Assembly (NCBI RefSeq): GCF_028826155.1
Contig: NZ_JAQGPN010000001.1
Coordinates: 4,159,501-4,223,500 of the forward strand
Length of the DNA stretch: 64,000 nucleotides
Reading direction: 5' to 3'
Source: Mesorhizobium shangrilense
Lineage (GTDB): Bacteria > Pseudomonadota > Alphaproteobacteria > Rhizobiales > Rhizobiaceae
A program made the position numbers and the translations under genes. Under the pieces are notes generated by a model. The model did not search any database. It worked only from the letters and a program-made list of their open reading frames with translations, and was not told the DNA's origin. This document shows, piece after piece, positions 55,126 through 64,000 of this stretch. Every line of letters starts with the position of its first letter. Positions within the stretch are counted from its first letter, which is position 1.

Positions 55126-56691
55126 TCAGTACCACGCGTCCGCCGCCGCCGCCTTGCGGCGGGCCATGAAGTCCTGGAGCGCCTCGTCGATGGCTTCGTC
55201 GAGCGGCGGCGCCTCGTACTCAGCCAGCGTCGTCTTCCAGCGCCTGTTGGCACGCGCCGCCGCATCGGACGAACCAGCCGCCTCCCATTTCTCGAAAGGC
55301 TCGTTGTCGGCGATTTCGCTGTCCCAGAAGGCGGTCTCGTAGTTCTGCATGGTGTGGGCGCAGCCGAAGAAATGGCTCCCCGGGCCGACTTCGCGGAAGG
55401 CGTCGAGCGCCAGTTGGTTGTCGTCGATCCTGACCCCGTCGAGGTAGGTGTGCAGCGCGCCGCAGAAATCGGCATCCATCACGAATTTCTCGTAGGACAT
55501 CGACAGCAGCCCATCGAGGAAGCCGGCCGAATGCAGGATGAAGTTGGCGCCGCAATGCACGGCCGCCAGCATCGACATGGTGCCCTCGTTCATCGCATGC
55601 GCATCGGGCAGTTTCGACGTGGTGAAGTTGCCGGAACACCTGAGCGGCAGGTTGAGCCTGCGCGCGAGCTGGCCGATCACCATGGAACCGATCGCCGGTT
55701 CCGGAGTGCCGAAGGTCGGCGAGCCGGAGCGCAGCGACATCGAGGACAAGAAATTGCCGAAGACCACCGGCGCGCCGGGTCGCTCCAGCTGGGTCAGCGC
55801 GCAGCCTGCCATGGTTTCGGCCAGGGACTGGGCGATGGCTCCGGCATTGGTGACCGGACCCATGGCGCCGCCGAGGATGAAGGGCACCACCACCGCGGCC
55901 TGGTTGGCGCGGGCATAGGCGCGCAACGACAGCGTCATGGTGCCGTCCCAGACCAGCGGCGAGTTGACGTTGACGTTGCCGAGGATCACGCAGTTCCGGT
56001 CGACAAACGCATCGCCGAAGACAATCCGCGCCATGTCGATGGAATCTTCGGCGCGGCTTTCGGCCGTCACCGAGCCCATGAAGGCGCGGTCCGAATAGCG
56101 AATATGGCTGTAGACCATGTCGAGGTGGCGCTTGTTCACCGGCACGTCCACCGGCTCGCATATGGTCCCGCCCGAATGATGCAGCCAAGGCGATGACTGC
56201 GCCAGCTTCACGAAGTTGCGGAAATCCTCGATCGTGCCGTAGCGGCGGCCCTTGTCCAGATCCATCACGAAGGGCGAGCCGTAGGCCGGCGAGAACACGA
56301 CGGACTTGCCGCCAATCTCGACCGACCGCGCCGGATTGCGGGCATGCTGGGTAAAGCTTGCCGGCGCGGTCTTGAGGACTTCGCGCAGCATGCCCGGCTC
56401 GAATTTCACCAGCACGCCGTCCACCTTGGCTCCGGCCCGCTTCCAGTGGTCGAGCGCTGCCGGGTCGTCGCGGAACTCGATGCCGATCTCGGCAAGGATG
56501 CGGTCGGCCGTCTCCTCGATCCGGAGGAGATTATCCTCAGACAGGATGTCGTAGGTCGGGATGTTGCGCACAATGTAGGGCCGGCCATGTCCCTTACTTC
56601 CATGCGAACGCATTTCGCGGCGCGCGTTCCGCCCGCCGCGCTCGCGCCGTCGTGGCGGCAACTCAGGGGACGTTTCGGCAGCGTTCGACAT
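55126..56691 (-). CDS. Trimethylamine methyltransferase (MttB) superfamily protein, non-pyrrolysine
   Basis: 521 residues. MttB-superfamily sequence: RNIPTYDILSEDNLLRIEET, GIEFRDDPAALDHWKRAGAK, FVKLAQSSPWLHHSGGTICE, LGNVNVNSPLVWDGTMTLSL, PFILGGAMGPVTNAGAIAQS and GCGANFILHSAGFLDGLL-like ends. No in-frame amber codon interrupts it, so it is of the MtgB-like type that demethylates betaines rather than the Pyl type. Start ATG 56691 has GGGAGGAAG upstream; ATG 56703 is less likely. No corrinoid protein is in the window. A flavin demethylase lies 1.1 kb away. Confidence 0.9.
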   Translation of the reverse strand: MSNAAETSPELPPRRRERGGRNARREMRSHGSKGHGRPYIVRNIPTYDILSEDNLLRIEETADRILAEIGIEFRDDPAALDHWKRAGAKVDGVLVKFEPGMLREVLKTAPASFTQHARNPARSVEIGGKSVVFSPAYGSPFVMDLDKGRRYGTIEDFRNFVKLAQSSPWLHHSGGTICEPVDVPVNKRHLDMVYSHIRYSDRAFMGSVTAESRAEDSIDMARIVFGDAFVDRNCVILGNVNVNSPLVWDGTMTLSLRAYARANQAAVVVPFILGGAMGPVTNAGAIAQSLAETMAGCALTQLERPGAPVVFGNFLSSMSLRSGSPTFGTPEPAIGSMVIGQLARRLNLPLRCSGNFTTSKLPDAHAMNEGTMSMLAAVHCGANFILHSAGFLDGLLSMSYEKFVMDADFCGALHTYLDGVRIDDNQLALDAFREVGPGSHFFGCAHTMQNYETAFWDSEIADNEPFEKWEAAGSSDAAARANRRWKTTLAEYEAPPLDEAIDEALQDFMARRKAAAADAWY

Positions 56692-56921
56692 TCTTCCTCC
56701 CATCTTGACAGGAAGCCTACCCGCCTCGGCCTTCCGTGCAAGCTCCCTCATCCTTCGCATCGTTTCCAGTTGGCGCAAGACCTGTTCCGCTCGCTCCCGC
56801 CGGCGAGCGTGCTGCCAAAATCCGGGTAATGAACGGAACCGCAGGAAAAGTGCGGGACTGGCGGCCGGAGGACGCCTGAGCCGGCTTGCTGGACGCCGGA
56901 GCGCAGTGCACAGACTGCTTC

Positions 56922-57359
56922 ATGACTACAATCGCCGTCTATGCGGGCCTCTTCGCCACGGCTTTCGTCGCCGCAACCATCCTGCCCGTCCAATCGGAAG
57001 CAATGCTGGTCGCCCTCCTGCTTACCGAAAGCTACTCGATCGCCGGCCTGCTCGCGGTCGCGAGCGCGGGCAACGTGCTCGGCGCTGCGGTCAACTGGCT
57101 GCTCGGGCGCGGCGTCGAACGGTTCCGCGACAGACGCTGGTTTCCGGTGAAGCCTGCCCAGCTCGACCGGGCGGCGGGCTGGTATCACCGCTACGGCCGC
57201 TGGACGCTGCTGCTCAGCTGGGCGCCTGTCATAGGCGATGCGCTCACCGTGGCAGCCGGCGTCATGCGCGAGCCGTTCTGGAGCTTCCTTCTCATCGTCA
57301 CGGTCGCCAAGGTTGGGCGCTATCTGGTGCTGGCTGCGGCCACGCAGGGACTCCTCTGA
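56922..57359 (+). CDS. YqaA/DedA-like small membrane protein
   Basis: 145 residues, about four transmembrane helices: TTIAVYAGLFATAFVAATIL, SEAMLVALLLTESYSIAGLL, NVLGAAVNWLLGRGVERFRD, YGRWTLLLSWAPVIGDALTV and WSFLLIVTVAKVGRYLVLAA. The SE-, G-N-x-LG and RW-x-P-G/D patterns match YqaA in the DedA/SNARE-associated superfamily, whose larger members flip lipids. ATG 56922 follows a weak ribosome site. It is divergent from the MttB-family gene and converges on the epimerase gene. Confidence 0.88.
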   Translation: MTTIAVYAGLFATAFVAATILPVQSEAMLVALLLTESYSIAGLLAVASAGNVLGAAVNWLLGRGVERFRDRRWFPVKPAQLDRAAGWYHRYGRWTLLLSWAPVIGDALTVAAGVMREPFWSFLLIVTVAKVGRYLVLAAATQGLL

Positions 57360-57378
57360 GCAGCCGTCCGCACTGGCG

Positions 57379-58362
57379 TCACACCGTGAGGCAGCCCAGC
57401 CCGGCCAGGGTTCGTCGCATCGCGGTGTCCCAGTCGGTATGCGGCTCCTCGCCGAGGAAGCCGACCAGCTTGCGGTTGGTCATGCGCAGCGGGATCCGCC
57501 AGAGATAGCGCACCTCGAGCAGTTCCCGGAACAAGGCAACGACGGGCGAAGCGAGCGTCACCAGCCACCACGGGAAACGGCGCACCGGAATGTCCGGGTT
57601 TCCGGCGGCATTGCGGATCGCCGCGATGATGCGCGTGCCATCCGGGTCCCAGTGACCCTCCATGTGGAAGACCTCGAACGGCGAAAGCTCCTCCTCCCGG
57701 TCGAGAAGCCTTGCAACCGTCTCGCCCACGTCGGGCAGGTAGGCCCATTGGTGGCCGACGCCCTCGTCGCCGGGATAGCTGATCGAGTGTACCGGCCGCC
57801 CGGGCTTCACGAGCCCCTGCGAGAACCAGTTATTGGCTGCGTTCGGCCCGAAGAAGTCGCCGCAGCGGACGACGAGGCTCGGCGTCCCTGCCGTCGCGGC
57901 GTCGCGCAGCCGGCTCTCCATTTCGGCGCGGATCGCGCCCTTTCTGGTGGTCGGGTTCTGTGGCACGCATTCGAGCGGCCTGTCGAACACGTCGGGGCCG
58001 AAATTGTAGATCGTCCCGGGCAGCACGATACGTGCGCCGCACGCACTCGCTGCCGCGATGGTGTTGTCGATCATCGGCAGCACCAGCCTGTCCCAGTCGC
58101 GATAGCCGGGCGGGTTGACCGCGTGCACGATCACGGACGCGTCGGCCGCGGCCGACACCACGCTTTCGCGGTCCATCGCATCTCCCTTGACCCAGTCCGG
58201 CGTGACTGCAGCGCTCCAGCGCCTGTCTGCCAGGGCCGGGTCGCGCACGAGTGCCGTCACGTGCCATCCGCGGGCGAGCAGTGCCGCCGCGATCTCACCG
58301 CCGACGCCGCCATTCGCACCGAGAACCAATGCCGTCCTTTCACCAGTCGTCATCTTCGTCAT
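57379..58362 (-). CDS. NAD(P)-dependent epimerase/reductase, extended SDR type
   Basis: 327 residues. Rossmann motif ALVLGANGGVGGEIAAALL, DWVKGDAMDRESVVSAA, GTIYNFGPDVFDRPLECVPQ, VVRCGDFFGPNAANNWF and VGHQWAYLPDVGETVARLL. It resembles NAD-dependent sugar-epimerase-like proteins without the usual YxxxK triad clearly placed, so a reductase or epimerase role is unsettled. ATG 58362 is preferred because GGAGG lies 5 nt upstream; ATG 58377 is also possible. Divergent from a LysR regulator. Confidence 0.85.
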   Translation of the reverse strand: MTKMTTGERTALVLGANGGVGGEIAAALLARGWHVTALVRDPALADRRWSAAVTPDWVKGDAMDRESVVSAAADASVIVHAVNPPGYRDWDRLVLPMIDNTIAAASACGARIVLPGTIYNFGPDVFDRPLECVPQNPTTRKGAIRAEMESRLRDAATAGTPSLVVRCGDFFGPNAANNWFSQGLVKPGRPVHSISYPGDEGVGHQWAYLPDVGETVARLLDREEELSPFEVFHMEGHWDPDGTRIIAAIRNAAGNPDIPVRRFPWWLVTLASPVVALFRELLEVRYLWRIPLRMTNRKLVGFLGEEPHTDWDTAMRRTLAGLGCLTV

Positions 58363-58441
58363 CTTCGCCTCCGTCATTGCCCGACGAGGATGCGACGCGC
58401 GGGGCTGGAATGGAATTGCCAAACCCATGCAGGCGGCTAGT

Positions 58442-59377
58442 ATGAAATATATGAGCCTGTCGACGTCGGACTGGGAAAATCAGCGCGCCTTCCTCGCAGT
58501 CCTGCGCAGCGGCAGCCTCTCGGCAGCAGCCCGCGAGCTCGGCGTCGCTCAGCCCACCGTCCGCCGCCGGCTGGAGGCGCTGGAACGCTCCCTCGGCGCG
58601 GCACTGTTCACCCGCTCCCCTGCCGGCCTGACCCCGACCGAGACGGCGCGTTCGCTCGGACCCCACGCGGAAGCCATGGCGGCGGCAGCGGCAGCCTTCG
58701 GCCGCGCGTCGGTGGCCGAGGCGGCCGAAGTCGGTGGTGCGGTACGCGTGACCGCAAGCGAGGTCGTCGGCGCTGAAGTCCTGCCGCAGAAGCTCTCTTC
58801 GCTGCGTGAGCGCCACCCGGCGCTACGCTTCGAGATCCAGCTCAGCAACCTGACGCAGGATCTGTTGCGACAGGAAGCCGACATCGCGGTCCGCATGGTG
58901 CGGCCCACCCAGGCGGCCCTGGTCATGAAGCACGTCGGCGCCGTCAAGCTCGGCTTCTTTGCGACGCAGGCCTTCCTCGAAACCCATGGCGCCCCGCAGT
59001 CGCTCGCCGATCTCCCTCAGTTTGCGGTGATAGGCCCCGATCGCTCGCCGGGAGATCTCCGGCTTCTCGCCCAGGTGTTCGGACCCTCCGCGGCGAAGCA
59101 GCTCGCCTACCGCACCGACAGCCACCTGGCGCAGCTTGCCGCCATCCGTGCCGGCGTCGGAATCGGCGTCTGCCAGGTGCCGCTCGCCCGGCGTCACCCG
59201 AAATTGGTGCGGCTGCTGGAGCACGAGTTCGACCACAGGCTCGACACCTGGGTCGTCATGCACGAGGACCTCGCCCGCGTCCCGCGCATCCGCGCGACCT
59301 TCGACCACCTCGTCCGCAGCCTGGGCGAATACTGCTCAGAGCGTCCGTCTGTCCTCGAAGCGAGCAAAAGGCCGTGA
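58442..59377 (+). CDS. LysR-family transcriptional regulator
   Basis: 311 residues: N-terminal HTH (NQRAFLAVLRSGSLSAAARE, AQPTVRRRLEALERSLGAAL) and a periplasmic-binding-like effector domain (VRVTASEVVGAEVLPQKL, RQEADIAVRMVRPTQAAL, GVGIGVCQVPLARRHPKL). The start is ATG 58442 or ATG 58451. Divergent from the epimerase gene with an 80-bp gap, the usual arrangement for a LysR regulator and its target. Confidence 0.93.
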   Translation: MKYMSLSTSDWENQRAFLAVLRSGSLSAAARELGVAQPTVRRRLEALERSLGAALFTRSPAGLTPTETARSLGPHAEAMAAAAAAFGRASVAEAAEVGGAVRVTASEVVGAEVLPQKLSSLRERHPALRFEIQLSNLTQDLLRQEADIAVRMVRPTQAALVMKHVGAVKLGFFATQAFLETHGAPQSLADLPQFAVIGPDRSPGDLRLLAQVFGPSAAKQLAYRTDSHLAQLAAIRAGVGIGVCQVPLARRHPKLVRLLEHEFDHRLDTWVVMHEDLARVPRIRATFDHLVRSLGEYCSERPSVLEASKRP

Positions 59378-59440
59378 AGGCGAGAGCCGCACGTCGGGAC
59401 AACCTTTCATAGCGGGATCGAATCCGGATATGATCTCCGC

Positions 59441-61288
59441 ATGCCCATCCATCAACTCTCAGAAACGATGATCAACCAGATCGCCGCCGGCGAGGTCATC
59501 GAGCGGCCGGCGAGCGTGGTGAAAGAACTGGTCGAGAACGCGCTCGATGCCGGCGCGTCGCGGGTCGAGGTAGTCACCGCAGGCGGCGGCCTCAACCTGA
59601 TCCGCGTTTCAGACGACGGAGCCGGCATTCCCCAGCCGGAGCTGCAGCTGGCGGTGGCGCGTCACTGCACGTCGAAGCTCAACCACGACATCCACGACAT
59701 CCGCTCGCTCGGCTTCCGCGGCGAGGCCCTGCCCTCCATCGGTTCGGTCTCGAAACTGACGATACGCTCGCGCACGGACCAGTCCGATTCCGCCGCGGAG
59801 ATCCTGGTGGATGGCGGCCGGGTTTCGTCGACGCGTCCGGCCGCCGCCAATCGTGGCACCATGGTGGAGGTGCGCGACCTGTTCTTCGCCACCCCTGCCC
59901 GGCTGAAGTTCATGAAGGGCGAGCGCGCGGAAAGCTCCGCCATCTCTGACGTGGTCAAGCGCATCGCCATCGCCTTCCCGGCCGTCCGCTTCTCGCTGTC
60001 GGGAAGCGACCGCACCCTGTTCGACCTCCAGGCCACGGCGGATCACGCGGAAGGAAGCCTTGCCCGCGTCGCGCAGGTGATGGGTTCCGAGTTTCCGGAT
60101 AATGCCATCGCCATAGATGCCGGCCGTGAGCGCGTAACCCTGAGCGGCCACGTATCGATTCCAAGCTACACCCGCGCCAACGCGCTGCAGCAATACGCCT
60201 ATGTCAACGGCCGGCCGGTGCGCGACAAGCTGATCGCCAGCGCCATCCGCGGCGCCTATGCCGACGTGCTGCCGCGCGACCGGCATGCCGTCACCGTGCT
60301 GTTCCTGACGCTTGATCCTGCGGACGTCGACGTCAACGTGCATCCGGCAAAGGCCGACGTGCGGTTTCGCGATCCCGGGCTCGTGCGCGGTCTCATCGTC
60401 GGCGCCATCCGCGAGGCGCTGGCCAATGCCGGCATCAGGCCGGCCTCGACCGGCGCCGCCGGCATGCTGGGCGCCTTCCGCACCGGCGGACCGGCATGGC
60501 CGCATGGTCCAGCCTCCGCTGGTCCGCGCACATCAGGCTATGGCCATCGTCCTGCGACGTCGCCTGCCGCCTTTGAGGCATGGCACGCCGCGCAGCGGCC
60601 ATTCGAGCCAGGTTTCGCCGAACCCCGGCAGGCCGACTTCGATGCCGGTGCGGTCGAAAGCGCCGACACACGCGCCGGCTTCTCCGAGACCCCCGTCGAT
60701 TTCGACCGGCTGGCGCTGGGCGCGGCCCGCGCGCAGGTGCACGGCAACTACATCGTCTCCCAGACCCAGGAATCTCTGATCATCGTCGACCAGCACGCCG
60801 CCCACGAACGGCTGGTCTACGAGGCGCTCAAGCAGGCGCTGGAAAGTCGCGACGTGCCGGCGCAGATGCTGCTCCTGCCCGAGATCGTTGACCTGCCCGA
60901 AGACGATGCCGAGCGGCTGGCGCTACACGCCGAGACGTTCCGCCGTTTCGGGCTGGGGCTGGAGCGCTTCGGCCCGGGCGCGGTCATCGTGCGCGAGACG
61001 CCGTCCATGCTGGGCGAGACCGATGTCGCGCAACTGGTCCGCGACCTTGCCGACGAGTTGGCCGACACCGACACGGCGGAAGCGCTGAAGGCCCGCCTCG
61101 ACCGCGTCGCATCGACCATGGCCTGCCACGGATCGGTCCGCTCGGGACGGTTGATGAAGCCGGAGGAGATGAACGCGCTGCTGCGTCAGATGGAAGCGAC
61201 GCCGGGCTCCGCCACCTGCAACCACGGCCGCCCGACCTATATCGAGCTCAAGCTCTCCGACATCGAGCGTCTCTTCGGAAGGCGGTGA
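59441..61288 (+). CDS. mutL: DNA mismatch repair protein MutL, endonuclease type
   Basis: Links MutS mismatch recognition to strand removal. 615 residues. The GHKL ATPase region has [43 protein letters not shown] and [15 protein letters not shown]. The C-terminal domain has [12 protein letters not shown], an exact DQHA(x)2E(x)4E nicking motif, plus ACHGSVRSG and [11 protein letters not shown]. It is thus the endonuclease type, as expected where MutH is absent. ATG 59441. Confidence 0.97.
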   Translation: MPIHQLSETMINQIAAGEVIERPASVVKELVENALDAGASRVEVVTAGGGLNLIRVSDDGAGIPQPELQLAVARHCTSKLNHDIHDIRSLGFRGEALPSIGSVSKLTIRSRTDQSDSAAEILVDGGRVSSTRPAAANRGTMVEVRDLFFATPARLKFMKGERAESSAISDVVKRIAIAFPAVRFSLSGSDRTLFDLQATADHAEGSLARVAQVMGSEFPDNAIAIDAGRERVTLSGHVSIPSYTRANALQQYAYVNGRPVRDKLIASAIRGAYADVLPRDRHAVTVLFLTLDPADVDVNVHPAKADVRFRDPGLVRGLIVGAIREALANAGIRPASTGAAGMLGAFRTGGPAWPHGPASAGPRTSGYGHRPATSPAAFEAWHAAQRPFEPGFAEPRQADFDAGAVESADTRAGFSETPVDFDRLALGAARAQVHGNYIVSQTQESLIIVDQHAAHERLVYEALKQALESRDVPAQMLLLPEIVDLPEDDAERLALHAETFRRFGLGLERFGPGAVIVRETPSMLGETDVAQLVRDLADELADTDTAEALKARLDRVASTMACHGSVRSGRLMKPEEMNALLRQMEATPGSATCNHGRPTYIELKLSDIERLFGRR

Positions 61289-61402
61289 GCTTCAGTTCCT
61301 GTTGTCGGATTGAAGACTGCCGTGGCGACGACGCCCAAGAATTCACCAGGCGCTTGACCTTGCCGCCCAATTGTGGCCGAAGACTTCGGCTCAGAGAGTG
61401 CC

Positions 61403-61636
61403 ATGATGAACCGTTTTGAAGGCCCCGGCGCGCGCGAAGCGCGCATCCGCTATCTGGATGGCGACTTTCAGGTCACCAGCCCCGGCGCATTCGTGCGCTG
61501 TGCGGTCACCGGCGAATCCATCCCGCTCGACGAACTGAAGTACTGGAGCGTCGCGCGGCAGGAGCCGTACGTGAACGCGACCGTTTCGTTCAATCGCGAA
61601 CTGCAGCTGAATCCGGACCTGCGCAAGCGCGCCTGA
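61403..61636 (+). CDS. DUF2093 family protein
   Basis: 77-residue conserved alphaproteobacterial protein of unknown function: ARIRYLDGDFQVTSPGAFVR, CAVTGESIPLDELKYWSV and QEPYVNATVSFNREL. ATG 61403 and ATG 61406 are both possible, with GAGAG upstream. It is commonly next to lpxK in this group and converges on it here, 5 bp apart. Confidence 0.92.
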   Translation: MMNRFEGPGAREARIRYLDGDFQVTSPGAFVRCAVTGESIPLDELKYWSVARQEPYVNATVSFNRELQLNPDLRKRA

Positions 61637-61641
61637 CGGGC

Positions 61642-62658
61642 TCAGCCCTTCGATTTGCGCTGACGCGCCGCGGTCACCGCGGCCTCGATAACCCGCTTCG
61701 GCGTGTCCTCGACATCGAAGACCGCCTCGATCTCCAGCACATCCACGGGCACAGGTTGCATTGCGCCCAGCCTCTCGGCGCCGATGCGGACGGCGTCCTT
61801 CGCCGTGGTGACGATGCGCAGCCCTTCCTTCTCAGCAACCCGGGCAAGCACGCGCAATTCGTCGTCGCCATAAACATGATGATCGGCGAAAGAGCGCGTC
61901 AGCACCACCTCGCCGCCGGCGGCCGCCACCGTGTCGAAGAATTTTTCGGGATGTCCAATCCCTGCAAACGCGAGATAGCGGCGTCCGACAAGATTGCCGA
62001 CCGGGCGAACTCCGGCGCGAAACACCGGCCTTCCGGCACGTGCGGCGGCGCGAATCGTCTCATCAGCCGCGTCGCCCTGCCCCATCACCAACAGGGCAGT
62101 TGCGAAGCGCATTTGATCGACCAGGTCGGCCCGCAGCGGTCCCGCCGGGAAAATGCGGCCGTTGCCGAGCCCATAGCGCGCGTCGATGACCAGGAGCGCA
62201 TAGTCCATGTGCAGGTGCGCGCTCTGGAACCCATCGTCCATGATCAGGAAATCGCAGCCGCGCCCGGCGAGAAGCCTGGCGCCCGAAACACGATCCGCCG
62301 TCACCGCGACCGGCGCGGCGCGGGCCAGCAGCAGCGGTTCGTCGCCGACGAGCCTGGCGCTGTCGCGACGCGGATCGACAATGTGCGGCTTGGAAAAGCT
62401 GCCGCCATGTCCCCGCGAGAGGATGCCCGGCGACAAGCCAAGCCGCTTCGCTGTTTCAGCGAAGACGATCGCCGTCGGCGTCTTGCCGCTGCCGCCCACG
62501 GTGAAGTTGCCGATGCAGAGTACCGGAAGGTCGACCGGCTGGCGCTTGGCGCCACGCATGCGCCGCCCGGCCACGAAGCCATACAGCGCAGCGACCGGCG
62601 ACAGCGCCGCGGCCCGCCAGTCGGGCTTCGTCCACCAGGAAGGCGTCGCGCTCGCCAA
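61642..62658 (-). CDS. lpxK: Tetraacyldisaccharide 4'-kinase
   Basis: Adds the 4' phosphate to lipid A precursor at the inner membrane. 338 residues: Walker A in IGNFTVGGSGKTPTAIVFAE, SPGILSRGHGGSF, DFLIMDDGFQSAHL and LTRSFADHHVYGDDELRVLA. The start is a TTG at 62658 preceded by GGGGTCGGG; no in-frame ATG suits. It is 13 bp after waaA, so the two Kdo-lipid A genes form an operon. Confidence 0.95.
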   Translation of the reverse strand: MASATPSWWTKPDWRAAALSPVAALYGFVAGRRMRGAKRQPVDLPVLCIGNFTVGGSGKTPTAIVFAETAKRLGLSPGILSRGHGGSFSKPHIVDPRRDSARLVGDEPLLLARAAPVAVTADRVSGARLLAGRGCDFLIMDDGFQSAHLHMDYALLVIDARYGLGNGRIFPAGPLRADLVDQMRFATALLVMGQGDAADETIRAAARAGRPVFRAGVRPVGNLVGRRYLAFAGIGHPEKFFDTVAAAGGEVVLTRSFADHHVYGDDELRVLARVAEKEGLRIVTTAKDAVRIGAERLGAMQPVPVDVLEIEAVFDVEDTPKRVIEAAVTAARQRKSKG

Positions 62659-62671
62659 ACCCGACCCCGGC

Positions 62672-63985
62672 CTACCGTCCGCCAGCCCCGAGCCGCGCCT
62701 GGACGGTCAGCGGCCGGATGAACGGATCCAGCGCCTTCAGCGTCCGCTGCAGCGCCCCGCGCATGTCCTGGACGGTCTGCGCGCCCGCCGCGATCATCTC
62801 GTGGCGCGCCACCTCGTTGTTGAGCAGGAAATTGACCGCCCCGGCCAGCATGTCGCGGTCGCGGACGAACTTCGCGCCGCCGCTTTCGATCAGCCGCTGG
62901 TAGGAATCGCGAAAGTTCTGCACGTTGCGGCCGGCAAGCACCGCCGTGTCCAGCATGGCAGGCTCGAGCGGGTTCTGGCCGCCCTCCGAGGTGAGCGAGC
63001 GTCCAACGAACGCAATCTCAGTCAGCCGCAGGTAAAGTCCCATCTCCCCGATGGTATCCCCGAGCAGGATATCCGTGTCTGGGGTGATCGCGTTGCCCGC
63101 GCTGCGTCTGGCCACGTTCAGGCCCAGGGCCTGGAATTGTGTCGCCAAAGCTTCGGCGCGGTCCGGATGCCTGGGCACTATGATGGTCAAAAGTCCGGCA
63201 TGGCGGCCGCGGAGCATCGTATGGACCTCGGCGGCAACGGATTCCTCGCCGTCATGGGTGGATACGGCCGCCCAGGTCTTGCGGCGGCCGATCTCACGCC
63301 TCAGTTGCATCAAGGCCTGCTCGTCGACCGGCGGTGGCGGCGTGTCGACCTTGAGATTTCCCGAGACCGTGACGGGCCGGGCGCCCAGCGACCGGAAGCG
63401 CTCGCCGTCCGTCTCCGACTGGGCGACGACATGCGCAAGGTTTTCAAACAGTGCTTCCGCGATGTGGTGACGCTTCTGCCAGGATGCATAGGATCGGTCG
63501 GACAAGCGGCCATTGACCAGGACCTGCGGCACCCGCCGCGCGCCAAGCTCCAAGATCGTCATCGGCCAGATCTCGGATTCTGCGATGATGGCGAGGTCGG
63601 GCTGCCAGAAGTCGAGGAAGCGGCGCACCGCAGGCTTCAAGTCGAGCGGCACATACTGATGGATGACACGCTCGCCGAGCCGCTTCTCCACGAGGCCTGC
63701 CGAGGTCACGGTCCCCGTCGTCAGCACGACGTTGACGCCACAGGAGACGATGCTCTCGACGAGAGGGATCACGGCCAGGGTCTCGCCGACGCTGGCCGCA
63801 TGAAACCAGACCAGCGGTCCGGCGGGACGGGCGCGGCTGGGATAACCGTAGCGCTCGCTACGACGCTTCGGGTCTTCCTTGCCCCTGCTGGCGCGCCAGG
63901 CGACGTAGCCGCCGATCAGTGGATAGGCCGCCGCGCCGGCGAGGCTGTAGATCCCGAGCATTCGGCGCGCCCAGCGTTCGCTCAT
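62672..63985 (-). CDS. waaA: 3-Deoxy-D-manno-octulosonic-acid (Kdo) transferase
   Basis: Transfers Kdo from CMP-Kdo to lipid IVA. 437 residues. RPAGPLVWFHAASVGETLAV, GTVTSAGLVEKRLGERVIHQ, ESEIWPMTILELGARRVPQV and FVGRSLTSEGGQNPLEPAML are conserved WaaA motifs; an N-terminal membrane segment (MLGIYSLAGAAAYPLIGGYV) anchors it. ATG 63985 lies 15 bp from the right edge, so its promoter is outside. First of the waaA-lpxK pair. Confidence 0.96.
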   Translation of the reverse strand: MSERWARRMLGIYSLAGAAAYPLIGGYVAWRASRGKEDPKRRSERYGYPSRARPAGPLVWFHAASVGETLAVIPLVESIVSCGVNVVLTTGTVTSAGLVEKRLGERVIHQYVPLDLKPAVRRFLDFWQPDLAIIAESEIWPMTILELGARRVPQVLVNGRLSDRSYASWQKRHHIAEALFENLAHVVAQSETDGERFRSLGARPVTVSGNLKVDTPPPPVDEQALMQLRREIGRRKTWAAVSTHDGEESVAAEVHTMLRGRHAGLLTIIVPRHPDRAEALATQFQALGLNVARRSAGNAITPDTDILLGDTIGEMGLYLRLTEIAFVGRSLTSEGGQNPLEPAMLDTAVLAGRNVQNFRDSYQRLIESGGAKFVRDRDMLAGAVNFLLNNEVARHEMIAAGAQTVQDMRGALQRTLKALDPFIRPLTVQARLGAGGR

Positions 63986-64000
63986 GCGACACCGTCAACG

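Noticed and set aside
55126..56691. Pyrrolysine-dependent trimethylamine methyltransferase
   Set aside because: The frame has no in-frame amber codon and reads through at full family length, so it is the non-Pyl subgroup.

Overview
The window is high-GC (roughly 63-65%), tightly packed alphaproteobacterial chromosome with many 4-base ATGA stop/start overlaps. Several features point to the Rhizobiales (Hyphomicrobiales), most likely a Mesorhizobium/Aminobacter-like Phyllobacteriaceae member: the lpxK-DUF2093 pair beside mutL, an N-methylproline-demethylase-like flavoprotein, an MttB-family methyltransferase, a HutF-type histidine pathway and many ABC sugar genes. This placement is inferred from gene content; no search was run. 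No rRNA, tRNA, CRISPR array, transposase or integrase gene was seen.

Layout. (1) 1-3908: a respiratory formate dehydrogenase alpha subunit, cut by the left edge, reads through an in-frame UGA followed by a clear bacterial SECIS hairpin. It is divergent from selD, so this is a selenoprotein locus. (2) 4947-7000: pta-ackA. (3) 7061-21550: a two-part carbohydrate region. The first part has a 2-hydroxyacid dehydrogenase, a ribokinase-like kinase, an RbsD/FucU mutarotase and an ABC ATPase, divergent from a Tat-type binding protein and two permeases. The second part is a four-gene operon (BtpA/SgcQ-like, M42/SgcX-like, FGGY kinase, SIS/phosphohexuloisomerase-like), divergent from an aldo/keto reductase and an L-fuconolactonase-type amidohydrolase. 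A vapBC module with a frameshifted toxin lies between them. (4) 21653-22590: a small copper pair (PCuAC, DUF2946). (5) 22699-30986: the whole histidine pathway (hutD, U, G, H, I, F, C), with a HutC-type operator between hutI and hutF. (6) 31040-33964: RidA, an FAD oxidoreductase, pcaD and a small CxxGxxR sulfurtransferase/phosphatase-like protein. (7) 34062-35925: an apparently intact MntA-HepT-type toxin-antitoxin pair, next to a small lower-GC insertion in the 3' end of an Lrp-family gene. The insertion is bounded by a 93-bp direct repeat and carries one membrane-anchored tail-collar-like gene. (8) 36057-41377: tyrosine/homogentisate degradation (hpd, DinB, fahA, DUF1428, hmgA, marR). (9) 41455-44222: an unrecognised membrane protein with an alpha/beta hydrolase, an HPP-family protein and a fused phd/vapC remnant. 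(10) 44226-49649: tdh with a nonsense codon, a DUF4440 protein, kbl, prmB and gcdH. (11) 49889-56691: a GGDEF-EAL protein, the flavin demethylase, queF, a doubly broken parDE-like module and the MttB-family methyltransferase. (12) 56922-63985: a YqaA membrane protein, an NAD-dependent epimerase with a divergent LysR regulator, mutL, DUF2093, lpxK and waaA.

Two themes stand out. First, gene decay: three of four toxin-antitoxin modules are broken, each differently (frameshift, deletion fusion, nonsense plus frameshift), and tdh has an amber codon. Second, several small arrangements are not explained by well-known systems: the insertion duplicating the lrp 3' end, the SgcQ/SgcX-like operon with an ATP-dependent kinase in place of a phosphotransferase system, and the membrane protein/hydrolase pair at 41455-42981.
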